A stretch of 64,000 nt of DNA from Bacillus sp. V3B (GCF_024494465.1 NZ_JAETXM010000005.1:62001-126000), one strand, 5' to 3'. Counted from the stretch's first letter, positions 26,030 through 35,467 are shown. The notes: generated by a model from the letters alone, not told the origin. Numbers and translations are program-made.

Positions 26030-26893
26030 CTATTTTATCACTAATGTTTGATCTTTGGTTGTCATTGATTTTTCTAGTTGCGTGCTAATCTCTTTTGATC
26101 GATCGGCAGCATTTTTTATTGCCTCGGAAATAGCTAGCCCGCCACCATTCATCTCGAGTGCTGCTAGTCCTGCAGCGGTTGTGCCGTTTGGTGATGTGAC
26201 ATTCTCTCTTAGAATAGTAGGTGTTTCACCTTGTTCTTGTATCATTTTCGCAGCTCCCAATATGGTTTGGGCAATGATTTGACGCGCTGTTTCTTCCGTT
26301 AAGCCACCATCTATTCCTGTTTTTTCCATGTGCTCCATTAGGTAATAAAAGTATGCTGGGCCACTTCCTGCAATCCCTGTGAAAATATCCATTTGCTCTT
26401 CGGGGATTGTGTATACCTTCCCAATAGATTGGAGTAATTCATTGGCAATTAGCATATTTTGTTCGGAAGTATAGGTTCCAGAAGAAATAGCTGTAGCAGA
26501 TTCTCCGATCATACTAGAGGTATTCGGCATAACTCGAATTACTTGTTGTCCTGATGGCACATGCTGTTCGATAAATGAGGTCGTAATACCAGCTAAAACA
26601 GACAGAATTAATTGATGTGGTTGAAGTGAATCTTGAATGGATTGTAAAGCCGTTTCTGCGTCTTTTGGTTTCATTGCGAGGACAATCATATCGATGTTAT
26701 CGAAGTTTAAGTTTTCTTTTATTACCCCGTTTATTCCATAAGCTTTTTCAAGCTCTTGTAGTCGGTCCTTGTTGCTTCGATTAGAAACAGTAATTTGATC
26801 TAGTGGGACCTTTCCAGCGGTTACAATCCCTGAAATCATGGCTTCAGCCATAGATCCGGCACCTATAAATACAATATTTTTATCACTTAACAT
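26030..26893 (-). CDS. proC: pyrroline-5-carboxylate reductase (ProC/ProH)
   Basis: Reduces pyrroline-5-carboxylate to proline with NAD(P)H. The 287-aa protein has the Rossmann start NIVFIGAGSMAEAMISG, the cofactor loop VSNRSNKDR, AMKPKD, VIRVMPNTSSMIGE and the family signature near DIFTGIAGSGPAYFYYLME and ENVTSPNGTTAAGL. The start follows GGGAGAGAT. Together with the glutamate kinase gene 150 bases downstream it forms a proHJ-like unit, probably for osmotic proline build-up. Confidence 0.94.
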   Translation of the reverse strand: MLSDKNIVFIGAGSMAEAMISGIVTAGKVPLDQITVSNRSNKDRLQELEKAYGINGVIKENLNFDNIDMIVLAMKPKDAETALQSIQDSLQPHQLILSVLAGITTSFIEQHVPSGQQVIRVMPNTSSMIGESATAISSGTYTSEQNMLIANELLQSIGKVYTIPEEQMDIFTGIAGSGPAYFYYLMEHMEKTGIDGGLTEETARQIIAQTILGAAKMIQEQGETPTILRENVTSPNGTTAAGLAALEMNGGGLAISEAIKNAADRSKEISTQLEKSMTTKDQTLVIK

Positions 26894-26944
26894 GTAATCT
26901 CTCCCAATGTTCGTATTTTTGTTCTTATTTTTACTAATGTCCTT

Positions 26945-26973
26945 ATACTACCAGTGTATATAATCAATATCAA
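26945..26973 (-). promoter_or_regulatory. promoter of the proline-synthesis genes
   Basis: On the minus strand TTGATA (26968-26973) and TAGTAT (26945-26950) are 17 bases apart, about 50 bases before the ATG. No T-box is present, which fits osmotic rather than proline-starvation control. Confidence 0.6.
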
Positions 26974-27063
26974 GGAATATTAGGAAAGTTATGTGTAATC
27001 GACTCAATTAGTGAGGATGAGTGAAAACGGTTAGTGTTAAATAGCTATAATCAGCTCTCAAGA

Positions 27064-27103
27064 CCAAATATCATCGTATAGCATGATATTTGGAAGATTT
27101 TTT
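27064..27103 (+). terminator. rightward terminator-like hairpin
   Basis: CCAAATATCAT pairs with ATGATATTTGG and is followed by a T-run on the plus strand only. No plus-strand gene precedes it; it may block antisense transcription or end an unannotated RNA. Confidence 0.55.
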
Positions 27104-27106
27104 ATC

Positions 27107-27147
27107 AAAAAAAAGCCTTGGCCGGAAAAGGGGGTCAAGACTTTTTT
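27107..27147 (-). terminator. terminator of the EcsC-like gene
   Basis: On the minus strand AGTCTTGACC pairs with GGCCAAGGCT (one mismatch, one G-U), followed by eight T, directly after the stop at 27154. Confidence 0.8.
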
Positions 27148-27153
27148 GACTTT

Positions 27154-28014
27154 TTAAAGGTTAAGACGGAGCTTTTCACCAATCCTTCTTTTGCGATAAA
27201 GCATCATACCCGTTTCAGCGATATCATTCACAGCTGAGCGATTGATAAATGCGCCGAATATAAGTCCAGCAATGGGAATCATTTGAAAAAGCTTTTTCCA
27301 ACCCATCTGGTCTCGATAAGAAAAAACAACTTCACGCCAGCCTTGCAATTCAGACAAGACTTCTCTTTTAGCAGCATCATTAGAATCATCGAAATGAGAT
27401 AATTGGTTAAGAATCGCTTGTTTACCAACGATGTCAGCAGACACAAATTGTAGACATTTTACAATGAATAAGCGTTCGTTTTTCTCATTTGGATCGTAGC
27501 CGTAACATATGGCAATATCTTGCAAGGTTTTTAATTGCATGCCAAGTAGGAGAGGGATATCGATGGTTAGTGTGAAAATACCACCAAGTCCAGTACCAGC
27601 ACCTTGAATGGTCGCAAGCTTTTTTCGATTCCCTGTTAGTTTTTTAACTGTTTGATCCATGGTAGAGAGAGGTAGTTTTGCCGCTTCATCTAACGTATGC
27701 TGTGCTAAGTCAGGATAATAGGAAGAAAGTGATGATACGGAGCTTAAGTAACTCCCACCGGTTTGAACATACTGACCAAGTTCATCAATAAGTACCCCGA
27801 TTTTTTTTTGAATAAAATTAGGAGTCCATTTATCGATGAGTTTGAATGGTAATCGCCCAAGCTTCTCCCAGAACCATAAATCACTTTGATCCTTTTCCCA
27901 ATCTTCTACTTTTTTTAATTCTTCTTTTAAGTATTCCCTAGAATCAGTCAACTGTATGTTCTCCTCTTTAATAGAATACTTATTCATACGGGAACCTAAG
28001 GGGAAAAGTTTCAT
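27154..28014 (-). CDS. EcsC family protein
   Basis: 286-aa protein of the EcsC family, named after the third gene of the B. subtilis ecs locus; its biochemical function is not established. The N-terminal 60 residues are charged and helical (EELKKVEDWEKDQSDLWFWE). A central Gly-rich hydrophobic stretch (GAGTGLGGIFTLTIDIPLLL) and another near MIPIAGLIFGAFINRSAVND suggest membrane association. It is not near ecsAB here. The ATG at 28014 directly follows GAAAGG; the ATG at 27987 is an alternative start without a good ribosome binding site. It is a single-gene unit with its own terminator. Confidence 0.78.
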   Translation of the reverse strand: MKLFPLGSRMNKYSIKEENIQLTDSREYLKEELKKVEDWEKDQSDLWFWEKLGRLPFKLIDKWTPNFIQKKIGVLIDELGQYVQTGGSYLSSVSSLSSYYPDLAQHTLDEAAKLPLSTMDQTVKKLTGNRKKLATIQGAGTGLGGIFTLTIDIPLLLGMQLKTLQDIAICYGYDPNEKNERLFIVKCLQFVSADIVGKQAILNQLSHFDDSNDAAKREVLSELQGWREVVFSYRDQMGWKKLFQMIPIAGLIFGAFINRSAVNDIAETGMMLYRKRRIGEKLRLNL

Positions 28015-28176
28015 CCTTTCACTTCTATTAGTTTATAGTACATACCCTAACTCTTTTAACTGAACTTTGAATTTGAAATTGAAAGAAGGGAGGATGATAC
28101 TTTTAAATAAGTGAGTTTATCTAACCTAAATAGGTCTTTGAATAAGAATATACATGGAGGAGCATTATAATAGAAA

Positions 28177-28204
28177 GAGGCCGAACTAGAAGTGGCTCAG
28201 CCTC
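28177..28204 (-). terminator. hairpin after the mini-lipoprotein gene
   Basis: On the minus strand GAGGCTGAGC pairs with GTTCGGCCTC through two G-U pairs, followed by TTTCTATT. A modest terminator. Confidence 0.5.
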
Positions 28205-28213
28205 CATAGTAAA

Positions 28214-28339
28214 TTATTCGGCTTCTTCTTCAGTTTGGTTTTCTTCTGTTTCAGTTCCCTCATTACTACATCCAGCGGCAACACTTATTAACATAAAAGA
28301 CGCCATTAATATTAAAACCCATTGCTTCATTTTTCTCAT
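28214..28339 (-). CDS. very small lipoprotein, 41 aa
   Basis: Reads MRKMKQWVLILMASFMLISV, then AAGC, then a Ser/Glu/Thr-rich acidic tail ending TEEEAE. The lipobox VAAGC at residues 20-24 marks a lipoprotein signal. After processing only about 18 residues would remain, nearly all acidic or polar. AAGGAGG lies 10 bases upstream of the ATG. There is no family I can name; tiny acidic lipoproteins of this kind are common and uncharacterised in Bacillaceae. Confidence 0.75.
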   Translation of the reverse strand: MRKMKQWVLILMASFMLISVAAGCSNEGTETEENQTEEEAE

Positions 28340-28590
28340 ATTTGTTTTGCCTCCTTTCTCCTTTTTAGTATAGTTGCAAGATTAGTATACAGGCTTTTCA
28401 GTAAAATCAAATGCTATTTTCTGACTTTTTACAATCATTAATCATTTCTTAGTACCTATTTTACATTATTTTTAAATAGTTATTGAAAATATTTGTTTTA
28501 CTTTTAGGATGGTAGGTCTAAATGGCTTGGGTTTTTGCTTAATAGGTCATTTTCATGAACTCTCCCTGATTTTTAACATTTATTTTACAA

Positions 28591-29733
28591 TTAAGCATAT
28601 TGCTCATTTCTTTGTTCTTTAATTACACTGTCGTAGTGCATGAGAAGAGTGTTAAAAATATGATCCCATCGTTGCGATAACGCGAACTTCCTTCCGTCCA
28701 TTCCCATTTGCCATCGTAAGCTATCGTGGGTTAAAAGGTGAATGATGGCTTTTGTAAATGGTAGAACTTCGCTAGGCTCACATAAAGTACCGGTAATCCC
28801 GTCATGTATGATATTTTTTACTCCACCTGAGTTTGCCCCTATAACGGGAGTTCCACTTGCGAGAGCTTCTAGAACAACATTTCCAAATGTTTCAGTAGGG
28901 GAAGGAAATACAAATAGATCTGATGAACAGTAAACTTTTGCTAATTCATTTCCTTTTAAATAGCCAGTAAAAGTCACATTTTTGGGTGCTTTGCTCTCAA
29001 GGTCTTTACGTAGAGGACCATCTCCAACGAATAACCATTGGATGTCTTTATTTATTTCAGATGGGATAGATTTAGTCACAGCAAGAAGTGTATCGATATC
29101 TTTCTCAGGTGCTAACCTGCCAACATATGAAAGTAAATATTTTTTTGAAATCCCATACTTTTCACGAATAGCTTTTTTTTCATAATGCGGGTGGAAGAGT
29201 TGACAATCCACGCCACGAGGCCATATTTCTAAGTTTCGAAAATTACGGTGCTTTAGTTGTTTGAGTGTTTCTTTCGAGGGAACAAAAAGCTTTTGAAAAG
29301 GACCGTGGAACCAGTTCATGTATTTCCAAACCAATTTAGATAAAAATTGCAGATCGTAATAATGTAAATAATGCTCAAAATCTGTATGATAGGAACCGAC
29401 AAGTGGAATGTTTCGTTTCTTTGCATAATAGACACCACAAAGACCTATGTTAAACGGGGTTGCGACATGGATCAAATCGGGAGAGAAATTCTGCAATTCT
29501 TCTTTTATTTGCAATAGGTTTGGTAGTGCTAAACGACATTCAGGGTATAAGAAAAAGGAAAGACTCTCAAAACGGTGAATATGATTGGAAACATACTCAT
29601 TAGAAATGGTCTTAGGCGCAAAAACTTGAAAGGATATGTTTTGCTCCTGTAAATAATCAGTAAACCTCTTTAGCGTACGAGCTACTCCATTTATCTCTGG
29701 ATAAAAGGTATCTGTGAAAATAGCAATCTTCAT
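28591..29733 (-). CDS. GT-B glycosyltransferase, family 4
   Basis: 380-aa retaining glycosyltransferase with the GT4 pattern: Gly-rich N-terminal loop MKIAIFTDTFYPEINGVART, VGSYHTDFEHYLHYY, SYVGRLAPEKDIDTLL at the donor hinge, FVGDGPLRKDLE, and the C-terminal FPSPTETFGNVVLEALASGTP motif with the conserved acid/acid pair. The N-terminus resembles diacylglycerol glucosyl- or mannosyltransferases. It is the third gene after a UDP-sugar dehydrogenase and a PAP2 phosphatase, so a UDP-uronic acid donor and a lipid acceptor are plausible. GAGGGGGT precedes the ATG. Confidence 0.88.
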   Translation of the reverse strand: MKIAIFTDTFYPEINGVARTLKRFTDYLQEQNISFQVFAPKTISNEYVSNHIHRFESLSFFLYPECRLALPNLLQIKEELQNFSPDLIHVATPFNIGLCGVYYAKKRNIPLVGSYHTDFEHYLHYYDLQFLSKLVWKYMNWFHGPFQKLFVPSKETLKQLKHRNFRNLEIWPRGVDCQLFHPHYEKKAIREKYGISKKYLLSYVGRLAPEKDIDTLLAVTKSIPSEINKDIQWLFVGDGPLRKDLESKAPKNVTFTGYLKGNELAKVYCSSDLFVFPSPTETFGNVVLEALASGTPVIGANSGGVKNIIHDGITGTLCEPSEVLPFTKAIIHLLTHDSLRWQMGMDGRKFALSQRWDHIFNTLLMHYDSVIKEQRNEQYA

Positions 29734-29772
29734 GAGCCCACCCCCTCAAGATGATCCAAACAGAAGCTAAAC

Positions 29773-30300
29773 TTAACCTATTAAAAAGAAGCAACATGCA
29801 CCTATACTCGTTCCAAGTAACCCACCAGCCATAACATCTGAAGGATAATGAAGTCCTAAGTAAATTCTTGATAAACCGATAAAAATCCCTAAGGGAATGA
29901 GAATAAAAGAAAGAGACGGTAAAAATAGGACAAAAGGAATAATGACTGAAAAGATAGCAGTTGTATGACCCGATGGAAAAGAATGATCTTTCAGTGGATT
30001 TGATGGAACGTTTGTTTTTTCTATAGTCAAATAAGGTCTTTTTCGTGGAAAGAGCTTTTTAACGAACTGTACAGGTAGATGACTGATCGCTAAGGCAAAT
30101 GCACTTGAAATGGCGGTTAGTTTTGTTTGATCGGTAGAAAAAAGAATGAGTAGGATCGTTGATATAATTGTAAATACAGCACCTCCGATATGTGTAATTG
30201 ATCGAAAAAAAAGATTTAGTATTTTTTTATCAAAATGACGGTTTACTTCTTTAAATATTCGACATTCAAAATGGTAGAAATCTAATAGAATTTTAGGCAC
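29773..30300 (-). CDS. PAP2 family membrane phosphatase
   Basis: 175-aa integral membrane phosphatase with all three acid-phosphatase motifs: KKLFPRKRPY, PSGHT and SRIYLGLHYPSDVMAG, the His residues being the nucleophile and general acid. Five or so membrane helices. Relatives (BcrC, YodM) remove phosphate from undecaprenyl diphosphate or phosphatidylglycerophosphate. The position between a UDP-sugar dehydrogenase and a glycosyltransferase supports a role in cell-envelope glycan or glycolipid synthesis. Confidence 0.9.
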   Translation of the reverse strand: MPKILLDFYHFECRIFKEVNRHFDKKILNLFFRSITHIGGAVFTIISTILLILFSTDQTKLTAISSAFALAISHLPVQFVKKLFPRKRPYLTIEKTNVPSNPLKDHSFPSGHTTAIFSVIIPFVLFLPSLSFILIPLGIFIGLSRIYLGLHYPSDVMAGGLLGTSIGACCFFLIG

Positions 30301-30432
30301 TTTTTACACTCCTTTACACATTCGTGATGAAATAAAATATACTCTTTCATTTTAGATTCATGTTGTTTAGCAAATACGAAAGGAATGTTAATTTTCCGAT
30401 AAGTTTTGCCTTTGTATTATAGGACAGAGTTT

Positions 30433-31761
30433 TTAGACGTTACTTTCTCTATTTAAAAGTGTCCAAGAAGGCCTACCGATGGATACATAATGAATAGAGT
30501 GCTTTTGAATCTCGTGTAAAGAGAGGCAATTGCGTCCATCAATGATAACGGGTTCCTTCATATATAATTCATACAAATGTAAGGGGAAAAGTTTAATTTG
30601 ATCCCATTCTGTTGCAATAATGGTTAGCTCGCTATCTAAAAGTGCTTCTTGAATACTATCTGTATAGGAGAGATGGTACCCTAATACTTTCTGTGCATTC
30701 GGAATAGCAATTGGATCATAGGCTGTTACTAAGGCACCCTCTCTTAGTAATTCTTTAATAATTTTTAAGGAAGCTGCTTCCCGAATATCGTCTGTCTTAG
30801 GCTTAAAAGAAAGACCGAGTACGGTAACTTTTTTTCCTAATAACGAACCAAGCATTTCTTTTGCTTTTTTAACAGGAAGGGATTGTTGACGATTATTGAC
30901 TTTAATGACAGCGTTTAATAGTTCGAATGAATGCTGAACATTTCCAGCAAGTTTGGCGAGAGCTTTCGTATCTTTTGGAAAACAAGATCCACCGTAACCA
31001 ATTCCAGCTTGAAGAAAATGAGGTCCAATTCGTTTGTCTTTGCCAATGCCGTTTGCGACTTCGTCGATATTGGCACCGACCTTTTCACAAAGAGCAGCAA
31101 TTTCATTAATGAAACTTATTTTTGTTGCCAAAAAGGCATTAGAAGCGTATTTAATCATTTCGGCACTACGTATATCTGTTTTGATAATCGGTATATTGAG
31201 GGGGAGATATAGTTGTTCAATCACAGTGGCTACTTCAAGATTGTCGGCACCAATGACAATGCGCTCACCTTGATAGAAATCAAATATAGCAGAGCCTTCA
31301 CGAAGGAATTCAGGGTTGGAGATTACCGCTGTATGAAGATAAGGAAGTTTGTTACGATCAATTATTTGTTTAATTCGCTCGTTCGTTCCAACAGGAACCG
31401 TACTTTTTGTACATATCATTACATCATTTTCAATATGTTTGGCTACGGTATAGGCTACGTTTTCAATATATTGTAAGTCGACAGTCCCATCTTCTTTTTC
31501 AGGTGTTCCAACTGTAATAAAAATAATGTCTGTTCGTGTATAGGCATCATGAGAGCTTGTCGTGAAATGCAAACGTCCATCTTTTAAGTTTTTTTGTAAA
31601 AGCGGCTCAAGCTCAGGTTCATAAATGGGAGAACGGCCTGTTTTTAGCATTTCGATTTTACTTTTATGAATATCGATACAAGTCACTTGATACCCCAAAT
31701 CTGCTAAACAAACACCTGTTACTAACCCGACATACCCAGTCCCAGCAACTGTAATCCTCAT
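30433..31761 (-). CDS. UDP-glucose/UDP-sugar 6-dehydrogenase
   Basis: Oxidises a UDP-hexose twice to the uronic acid with NAD. The 442-aa protein has the Rossmann start MRITVAGTGYVGLVTGVCLA, VGTPEKEDGTVDL, STVPVGTNERI, SNPEFLREGSAI and the catalytic Cys260 in GYGGSCFPKDTKAL, then a second Rossmann domain with VLGLSFKPKTDDIREA. It matches the B. subtilis TuaD/YtcA/Ugd group; the exact UDP-sugar is not decided by sequence. GGAGGGATTGT precedes the ATG. It is the first gene of the three-gene envelope-sugar group on this strand. Confidence 0.92.
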   Translation of the reverse strand: MRITVAGTGYVGLVTGVCLADLGYQVTCIDIHKSKIEMLKTGRSPIYEPELEPLLQKNLKDGRLHFTTSSHDAYTRTDIIFITVGTPEKEDGTVDLQYIENVAYTVAKHIENDVMICTKSTVPVGTNERIKQIIDRNKLPYLHTAVISNPEFLREGSAIFDFYQGERIVIGADNLEVATVIEQLYLPLNIPIIKTDIRSAEMIKYASNAFLATKISFINEIAALCEKVGANIDEVANGIGKDKRIGPHFLQAGIGYGGSCFPKDTKALAKLAGNVQHSFELLNAVIKVNNRQQSLPVKKAKEMLGSLLGKKVTVLGLSFKPKTDDIREAASLKIIKELLREGALVTAYDPIAIPNAQKVLGYHLSYTDSIQEALLDSELTIIATEWDQIKLFPLHLYELYMKEPVIIDGRNCLSLHEIQKHSIHYVSIGRPSWTLLNRESNV

Positions 31762-32167
31762 ACAATCCCTCCTGTAAAATAAGTGTATTCACTCTTAGTT
31801 TATTAGGAGAAATCTTGTCTTATCTTGTTGTAGTGTTAAAAGAGTGTAAAGAAATTATGAGGGTGTTTTTTGAAAAAAGAAAAGTTTTAAAGTGAATTGA
31901 AAAAAAGGCTCCTGTTGAAATTAGACTAGAGTCTTGTTTTTTATCAAAAAAATATAAAATCTCTTTCTTGGTATAGGGATATGAGTTGTATTATTTTCGG
32001 AAAAAGCAGTTGTAAGTGACCGAATGAACTAGGTTAATGAGAGCAGTGAGTTCCTCGAGGTGCACTGTGACAAATGTGACATATGAAATAGGCAGTTTCT
32101 TTTATAATGAACAAGTAACCATAAAAAAGAAATTTGTAAAAAAATCTGTGAAGTCAGGTGATATACA
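31762..32167. other. divergent intergenic region with regulatory sites
   Basis: Between the dehydrogenase and the radical SAM gene. It holds the Fnr/Crp-like box and -10 described separately. The rest (31800-32060) is AT-rich with no other hairpin or gene that I can support. Confidence 0.5.
32066..32108 (+). promoter_or_regulatory. Fnr/Crp-type box and -10 of the radical SAM gene
   Basis: TGTGACAAATGTGACA (32066-32081) matches TGTGA-N6-TCACA at 9 of 10 positions. TATAAT at 32103-32108 puts the start of transcription near 32115, so the box centre is at about -41.5, the classic class II activator position. The -35 itself is poor, as expected for an activated promoter. Confidence 0.6.
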
Positions 32168-33325
32168 ATGCAACGAGTAGGGCATCCACATGGACATCCC
32201 CATGGAAAAGTAATTGATTATCATATAAATCCATTTATTGTTATTTGGGAAGTGACACGAGCTTGCAAGCTTAAGTGTGTTCACTGTCGAGCAGACGCAC
32301 AATTAACGCCTGATCACCGTGAATTATCACATGAGGAAGGACTTAAACTCATTGATGAAATTTATGAGATGGATAATCCCATGCTTGTGTTCACAGGTGG
32401 GGATTGCATGTTAAGAGAAGATTTATTTGAACTTGCCGATTATGCAATTAAAAAAGGTATGCGTGTTTCGATGACGCCAAGTGCAACTTCGAATGTAACA
32501 AAAGAGAAGATGCAGCGAGCAAAAAAAGTAGGGCTCGCGCGTTGGGGCTTTAGTCTCGATGCTCCGATCGCGGAAGTTCATGATCAATTTCGCGGAACAT
32601 CAGGGTCGTTTGATCTTACGATTGAAAAAGTAAAATATTTAAATGAATTAAATATGCCATTGCAAATAAACACCGTTATTTCTCGCTATAATTATGATCA
32701 ATTAGAGGAAATGGCTCAATTAATGGCTGATCTTAAAGTCGTGATGTGGTATATTTTCTTTCTTGTGCCAACCGGTAGAGGACAGATGGAGGATTGTCTT
32801 ACACCTGCTGAACATGAAAAAGTATTCCGTTGGCTGTATGAATTGAGTAAAACAGCCCCTTATGATATAAAAACAACAGCCGCCCAACATTATCGAAGAG
32901 TCGTATTACAACAAAAAATGCGGGAGCATAAAATTGCCAATGGTGAAATTCATTATGAAGATTCAATTACAACAGATACGGCTTCCATGAAGGACGGGTT
33001 AAAGCGCGCGCCAAAAGGAGTAAATGACGGAAGTGGCTTTGCATTTATATCCCACATTGGTGATGTGTTACCAAGTGGTTTATTGCCCATAAAAGCAGGG
33101 AACGTCAGAGAGACTCCACTCGCTAAAATTTATCGTGAAGCAAAAGTATTTAAAGATTTAAGACAACCAGATCATTATAAAGGTAAATGTGGTGTTTGTG
33201 AATATCGCTATATTTGTGGGGGATCTCGTTCAAGAACTTATGCGGTAACAGGAGATTACATGGAAAGTGAACCTTTCTGTGTCTATATTCCAGAGGAATT
33301 AAGAAATAAGAAAACAGCTCTATAA
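32168..33325 (+). CDS. radical SAM/SPASM protein (NirJ/AhbD-like, BA_1875-type)
   Basis: Radical SAM enzyme of 385 aa. The 4Fe-4S motif is Cys33, Cys37, Cys40 in TRACKLKCVHC; GGDCMLR follows where a GGEP motif usually stands. The C-terminal SPASM-like region has CGVCEYRYICGGSRSR and a further Cys in SEPFC. The general look is that of haem d1/alternative haem pathway enzymes (NirJ, AhbD). I recall a Bacillus family of this type (TIGR04053), but substrate and pathway are not shown. The N-terminus has an odd HPHGHPHG motif that could bind metal. The GTG-free start is ATG 32168, and the promoter carries an Fnr-like box, suggesting low-oxygen expression. Confidence 0.8.
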   Translation: MQRVGHPHGHPHGKVIDYHINPFIVIWEVTRACKLKCVHCRADAQLTPDHRELSHEEGLKLIDEIYEMDNPMLVFTGGDCMLREDLFELADYAIKKGMRVSMTPSATSNVTKEKMQRAKKVGLARWGFSLDAPIAEVHDQFRGTSGSFDLTIEKVKYLNELNMPLQINTVISRYNYDQLEEMAQLMADLKVVMWYIFFLVPTGRGQMEDCLTPAEHEKVFRWLYELSKTAPYDIKTTAAQHYRRVVLQQKMREHKIANGEIHYEDSITTDTASMKDGLKRAPKGVNDGSGFAFISHIGDVLPSGLLPIKAGNVRETPLAKIYREAKVFKDLRQPDHYKGKCGVCEYRYICGGSRSRTYAVTGDYMESEPFCVYIPEELRNKKTAL

Positions 33326-33346
33326 GGCATTTTCTATAGTAGAGAA

Positions 33347-33375
33347 AGGCATTTTTAATGAAAATGTCTTTTTTT
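33347..33375 (+). terminator. terminator of the radical SAM gene
   Basis: GGCATTTT pairs with AAAATGTC (one G-U), 5-base loop, followed by seven T. Confidence 0.75.
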
Positions 33376-33484
33376 ATCTGGAAGAAAAGGGAATAATAAA
33401 AGAATATCGGAAGAAATGAACCCTATATAAGTCTTATTACTTCCTATTTTTTTCGATGATTTTGAGAGGACAAGTGGTTAGGTC

Positions 33485-34030
33485 ATGAAAACAGAATTAC
33501 AATCCAAACGATTAACCCTTATACAAACCGAAAATCAGCATGCATCTGAGTTATTCGTATTTTGGACTGATCCAGACGTTACGAGATTTATGAATATGGA
33601 TTTGGTTTCTACAATTGATGAAGTGATGGACATGATCACTCTTTCCAATAGATTAGCAGAAATAAACCAAGCTATTCGATACACGATGCTCATAAGAAAT
33701 ACGAATGAAATTATTGGAAGCTGTGGGTTTAATTATATTGATTTTGAAAATGGAAGAGCTGAAATTGGGTATGATTTAGGAAAAGGTTATTGGGGGGAAG
33801 GTTATGGTTCAGAGGCTGTATGGACTTTAATAGACTATTGGTTTCATGTCTTAGGTATGAATCGAGTCGAAGCAAAAGTAGATCCGGAAAATAGTCAATC
33901 CATAAAGCTATTAGAAAAAGTAGGATTTCAATTTGAAGGACGTCTTCGTCAATCTGAAAAGTCTAAAGAGGAATATAAGGATGTTATGATGTATTCAAAA
34001 CTGAAAAGTGACCCTAACATCATACTCTAA
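33485..34030 (+). CDS. GNAT N-acetyltransferase (RimJ/RimL-like)
   Basis: 181-aa acetyltransferase. The N-terminus TELQSKRLTLIQ, the EIGYDLGKGYWGEGYGSEA acetyl-CoA loop and the VDPENSQSIKLLEKVGFQFEG motif B are typical of the RimJ/RimL branch that acts on ribosomal protein N-termini or small-molecule amines. The substrate is unknown. It stands alone, with its own terminator shared with the convergent oxidoreductase gene. Confidence 0.88.
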   Translation: MKTELQSKRLTLIQTENQHASELFVFWTDPDVTRFMNMDLVSTIDEVMDMITLSNRLAEINQAIRYTMLIRNTNEIIGSCGFNYIDFENGRAEIGYDLGKGYWGEGYGSEAVWTLIDYWFHVLGMNRVEAKVDPENSQSIKLLEKVGFQFEGRLRQSEKSKEEYKDVMMYSKLKSDPNIIL

Positions 34031-34031
34031 T

Positions 34032-34071
34032 AAAAAAGCAAAAAAGGAGTGGAGGCTCCTTTTTTGCTTTT
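34032..34071. terminator. bidirectional terminator
   Basis: AAAAGCAAAAAAGGAG pairs with CTCCTTTTTTGCTTTT around a 6-base loop, between convergent genes. Confidence 0.9.
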
Positions 34072-34072
34072 G

Positions 34073-35095
34073 TTAATTCCCTAAAAGATCAGCAACAATC
34101 TCGAATGAATGTAAACGAGCACTATGATCATAAATTTGTCCATTGACCATGATTTCGTCGGCTTGAGTTTCTTTGATGAATTTTTCTAGTTTTGCTTTTA
34201 CAGTCTCAGGACCGCCAATGATTGATCCTCCGAGTCTTTGCTGGATGATAGCTTGTTCATAATCGCTACAGATTTCATTCATATTATTGACAGGAGGTTG
34301 TAAGAATCCTCGTTTATTTCGAATGATCCCCAAATGATGTTGCTGTAAGGTGGTTGATAGCTTTTGCGCTTCATCATCATGGTCAGCAGCAACCACATTG
34401 ACACAGACGATTGCGTACGGTTTATCAAGTACAGATGATGGACGGAAACTATTTCGGTATAAGGCAAGAGCAGGTAATGTGTTTTCTGGTGAGAAATGAC
34501 TAGCAAACGAAAATGGAAGACCAAGATGTCCTGCTAGTTGTGCACTATAACCGCTCGAACCTAATAGCCAGATCGGAATGGATAACCCTTCACCAGGGAT
34601 GGCCCTCACAGGCATTTGCCCTGAAGTGTTCTGTGGTTGAAAGTAAGCGCGTAGTTCTGCTAATTGTTCAGGGAAATCTTCTCCACCACTTCTTCGATCA
34701 CGCCTTAAGGCATGGGCAGTCAACTGATCTGTTCCAGGTGCGCGCCCAAGACCAAGATCGATTCGTTCTGGAAACATGGATTCAAGCGTCCCAAACTGTT
34801 CAGCAATGACAAGCGGAGCATGATTGGGAAGCATGATCCCGCCAGAACCAACTCGAATCGTTGATGTATGTGCAGCGACATGTCCGATTAACACAGAGGT
34901 TGCCGAACTCGCAATACCGGGCATATTATGATGTTCTGCCATCCAATATCGTTTATATCCCCATTCTTCAACATGTTTAGCTAAATCAACGGTATTCTTA
35001 AATGAATCTGTTGCCGTATGCCCCTTTAGAATAGGTGACAAATCCAGCACAGAATAAGGTAGATCACGAAGATGTTTTTTTTCTGTATTCGACAT
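34073..35095 (-). CDS. luciferase-like (LLM class) flavin-dependent oxidoreductase
   Basis: 340-aa member of the bacterial luciferase superfamily (YhbW/MsnO8-type). Characteristic blocks are [18 protein letters not shown] in the form [39 protein letters not shown] and [15 protein letters not shown], forming the TIM-barrel flavin pocket. Known members are monooxygenases using FMNH2; the substrate here is unknown. It is single-gene, and no flavin reductase is adjacent. Confidence 0.88.
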   Translation of the reverse strand: MSNTEKKHLRDLPYSVLDLSPILKGHTATDSFKNTVDLAKHVEEWGYKRYWMAEHHNMPGIASSATSVLIGHVAAHTSTIRVGSGGIMLPNHAPLVIAEQFGTLESMFPERIDLGLGRAPGTDQLTAHALRRDRRSGGEDFPEQLAELRAYFQPQNTSGQMPVRAIPGEGLSIPIWLLGSSGYSAQLAGHLGLPFSFASHFSPENTLPALALYRNSFRPSSVLDKPYAIVCVNVVAADHDDEAQKLSTTLQQHHLGIIRNKRGFLQPPVNNMNEICSDYEQAIIQQRLGGSIIGGPETVKAKLEKFIKETQADEIMVNGQIYDHSARLHSFEIVADLLGN

Positions 35096-35420
35096 TCCTT
35101 CAACTTCTTTCTATAGTAATAATAAATAGACTTCTTACTATCTTGTATATGATTATTCTATCAATTGTTTCTATTATGTCAAAACAATATGAACTAATTA
35201 AATAGGTAGATGAGATGAAAAGAAATAGGTCTGCTCACTTGGATAGAGTCTCTAGATCAATTAAGGTCTGTATATATAACTGTCAAAAGAGGGATTAAGC
35301 TTGGTTATATGAATTATTTAAAATAAATAAAATTTTTTTGGATTTTAAGCCGGTATTCAATAAAATCATTATAGCGTTATGGATGAAATATATATCGAAT
35401 CCTTGAAAATAGGATCGAAA

Positions 35421-35467
35421 AATAAGAATCACGGCGAACAGTTCTATTGCTCGCCGTGATTCTTATT
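35421..35467. terminator. 17-bp perfect hairpin
   Basis: Arms 35421-35437 and 35451-35467 pair at all 17 positions around a 13-base loop. Its T content (TTCTTATTT) makes it a possible rightward terminator, though no rightward gene precedes it. Confidence 0.6.
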
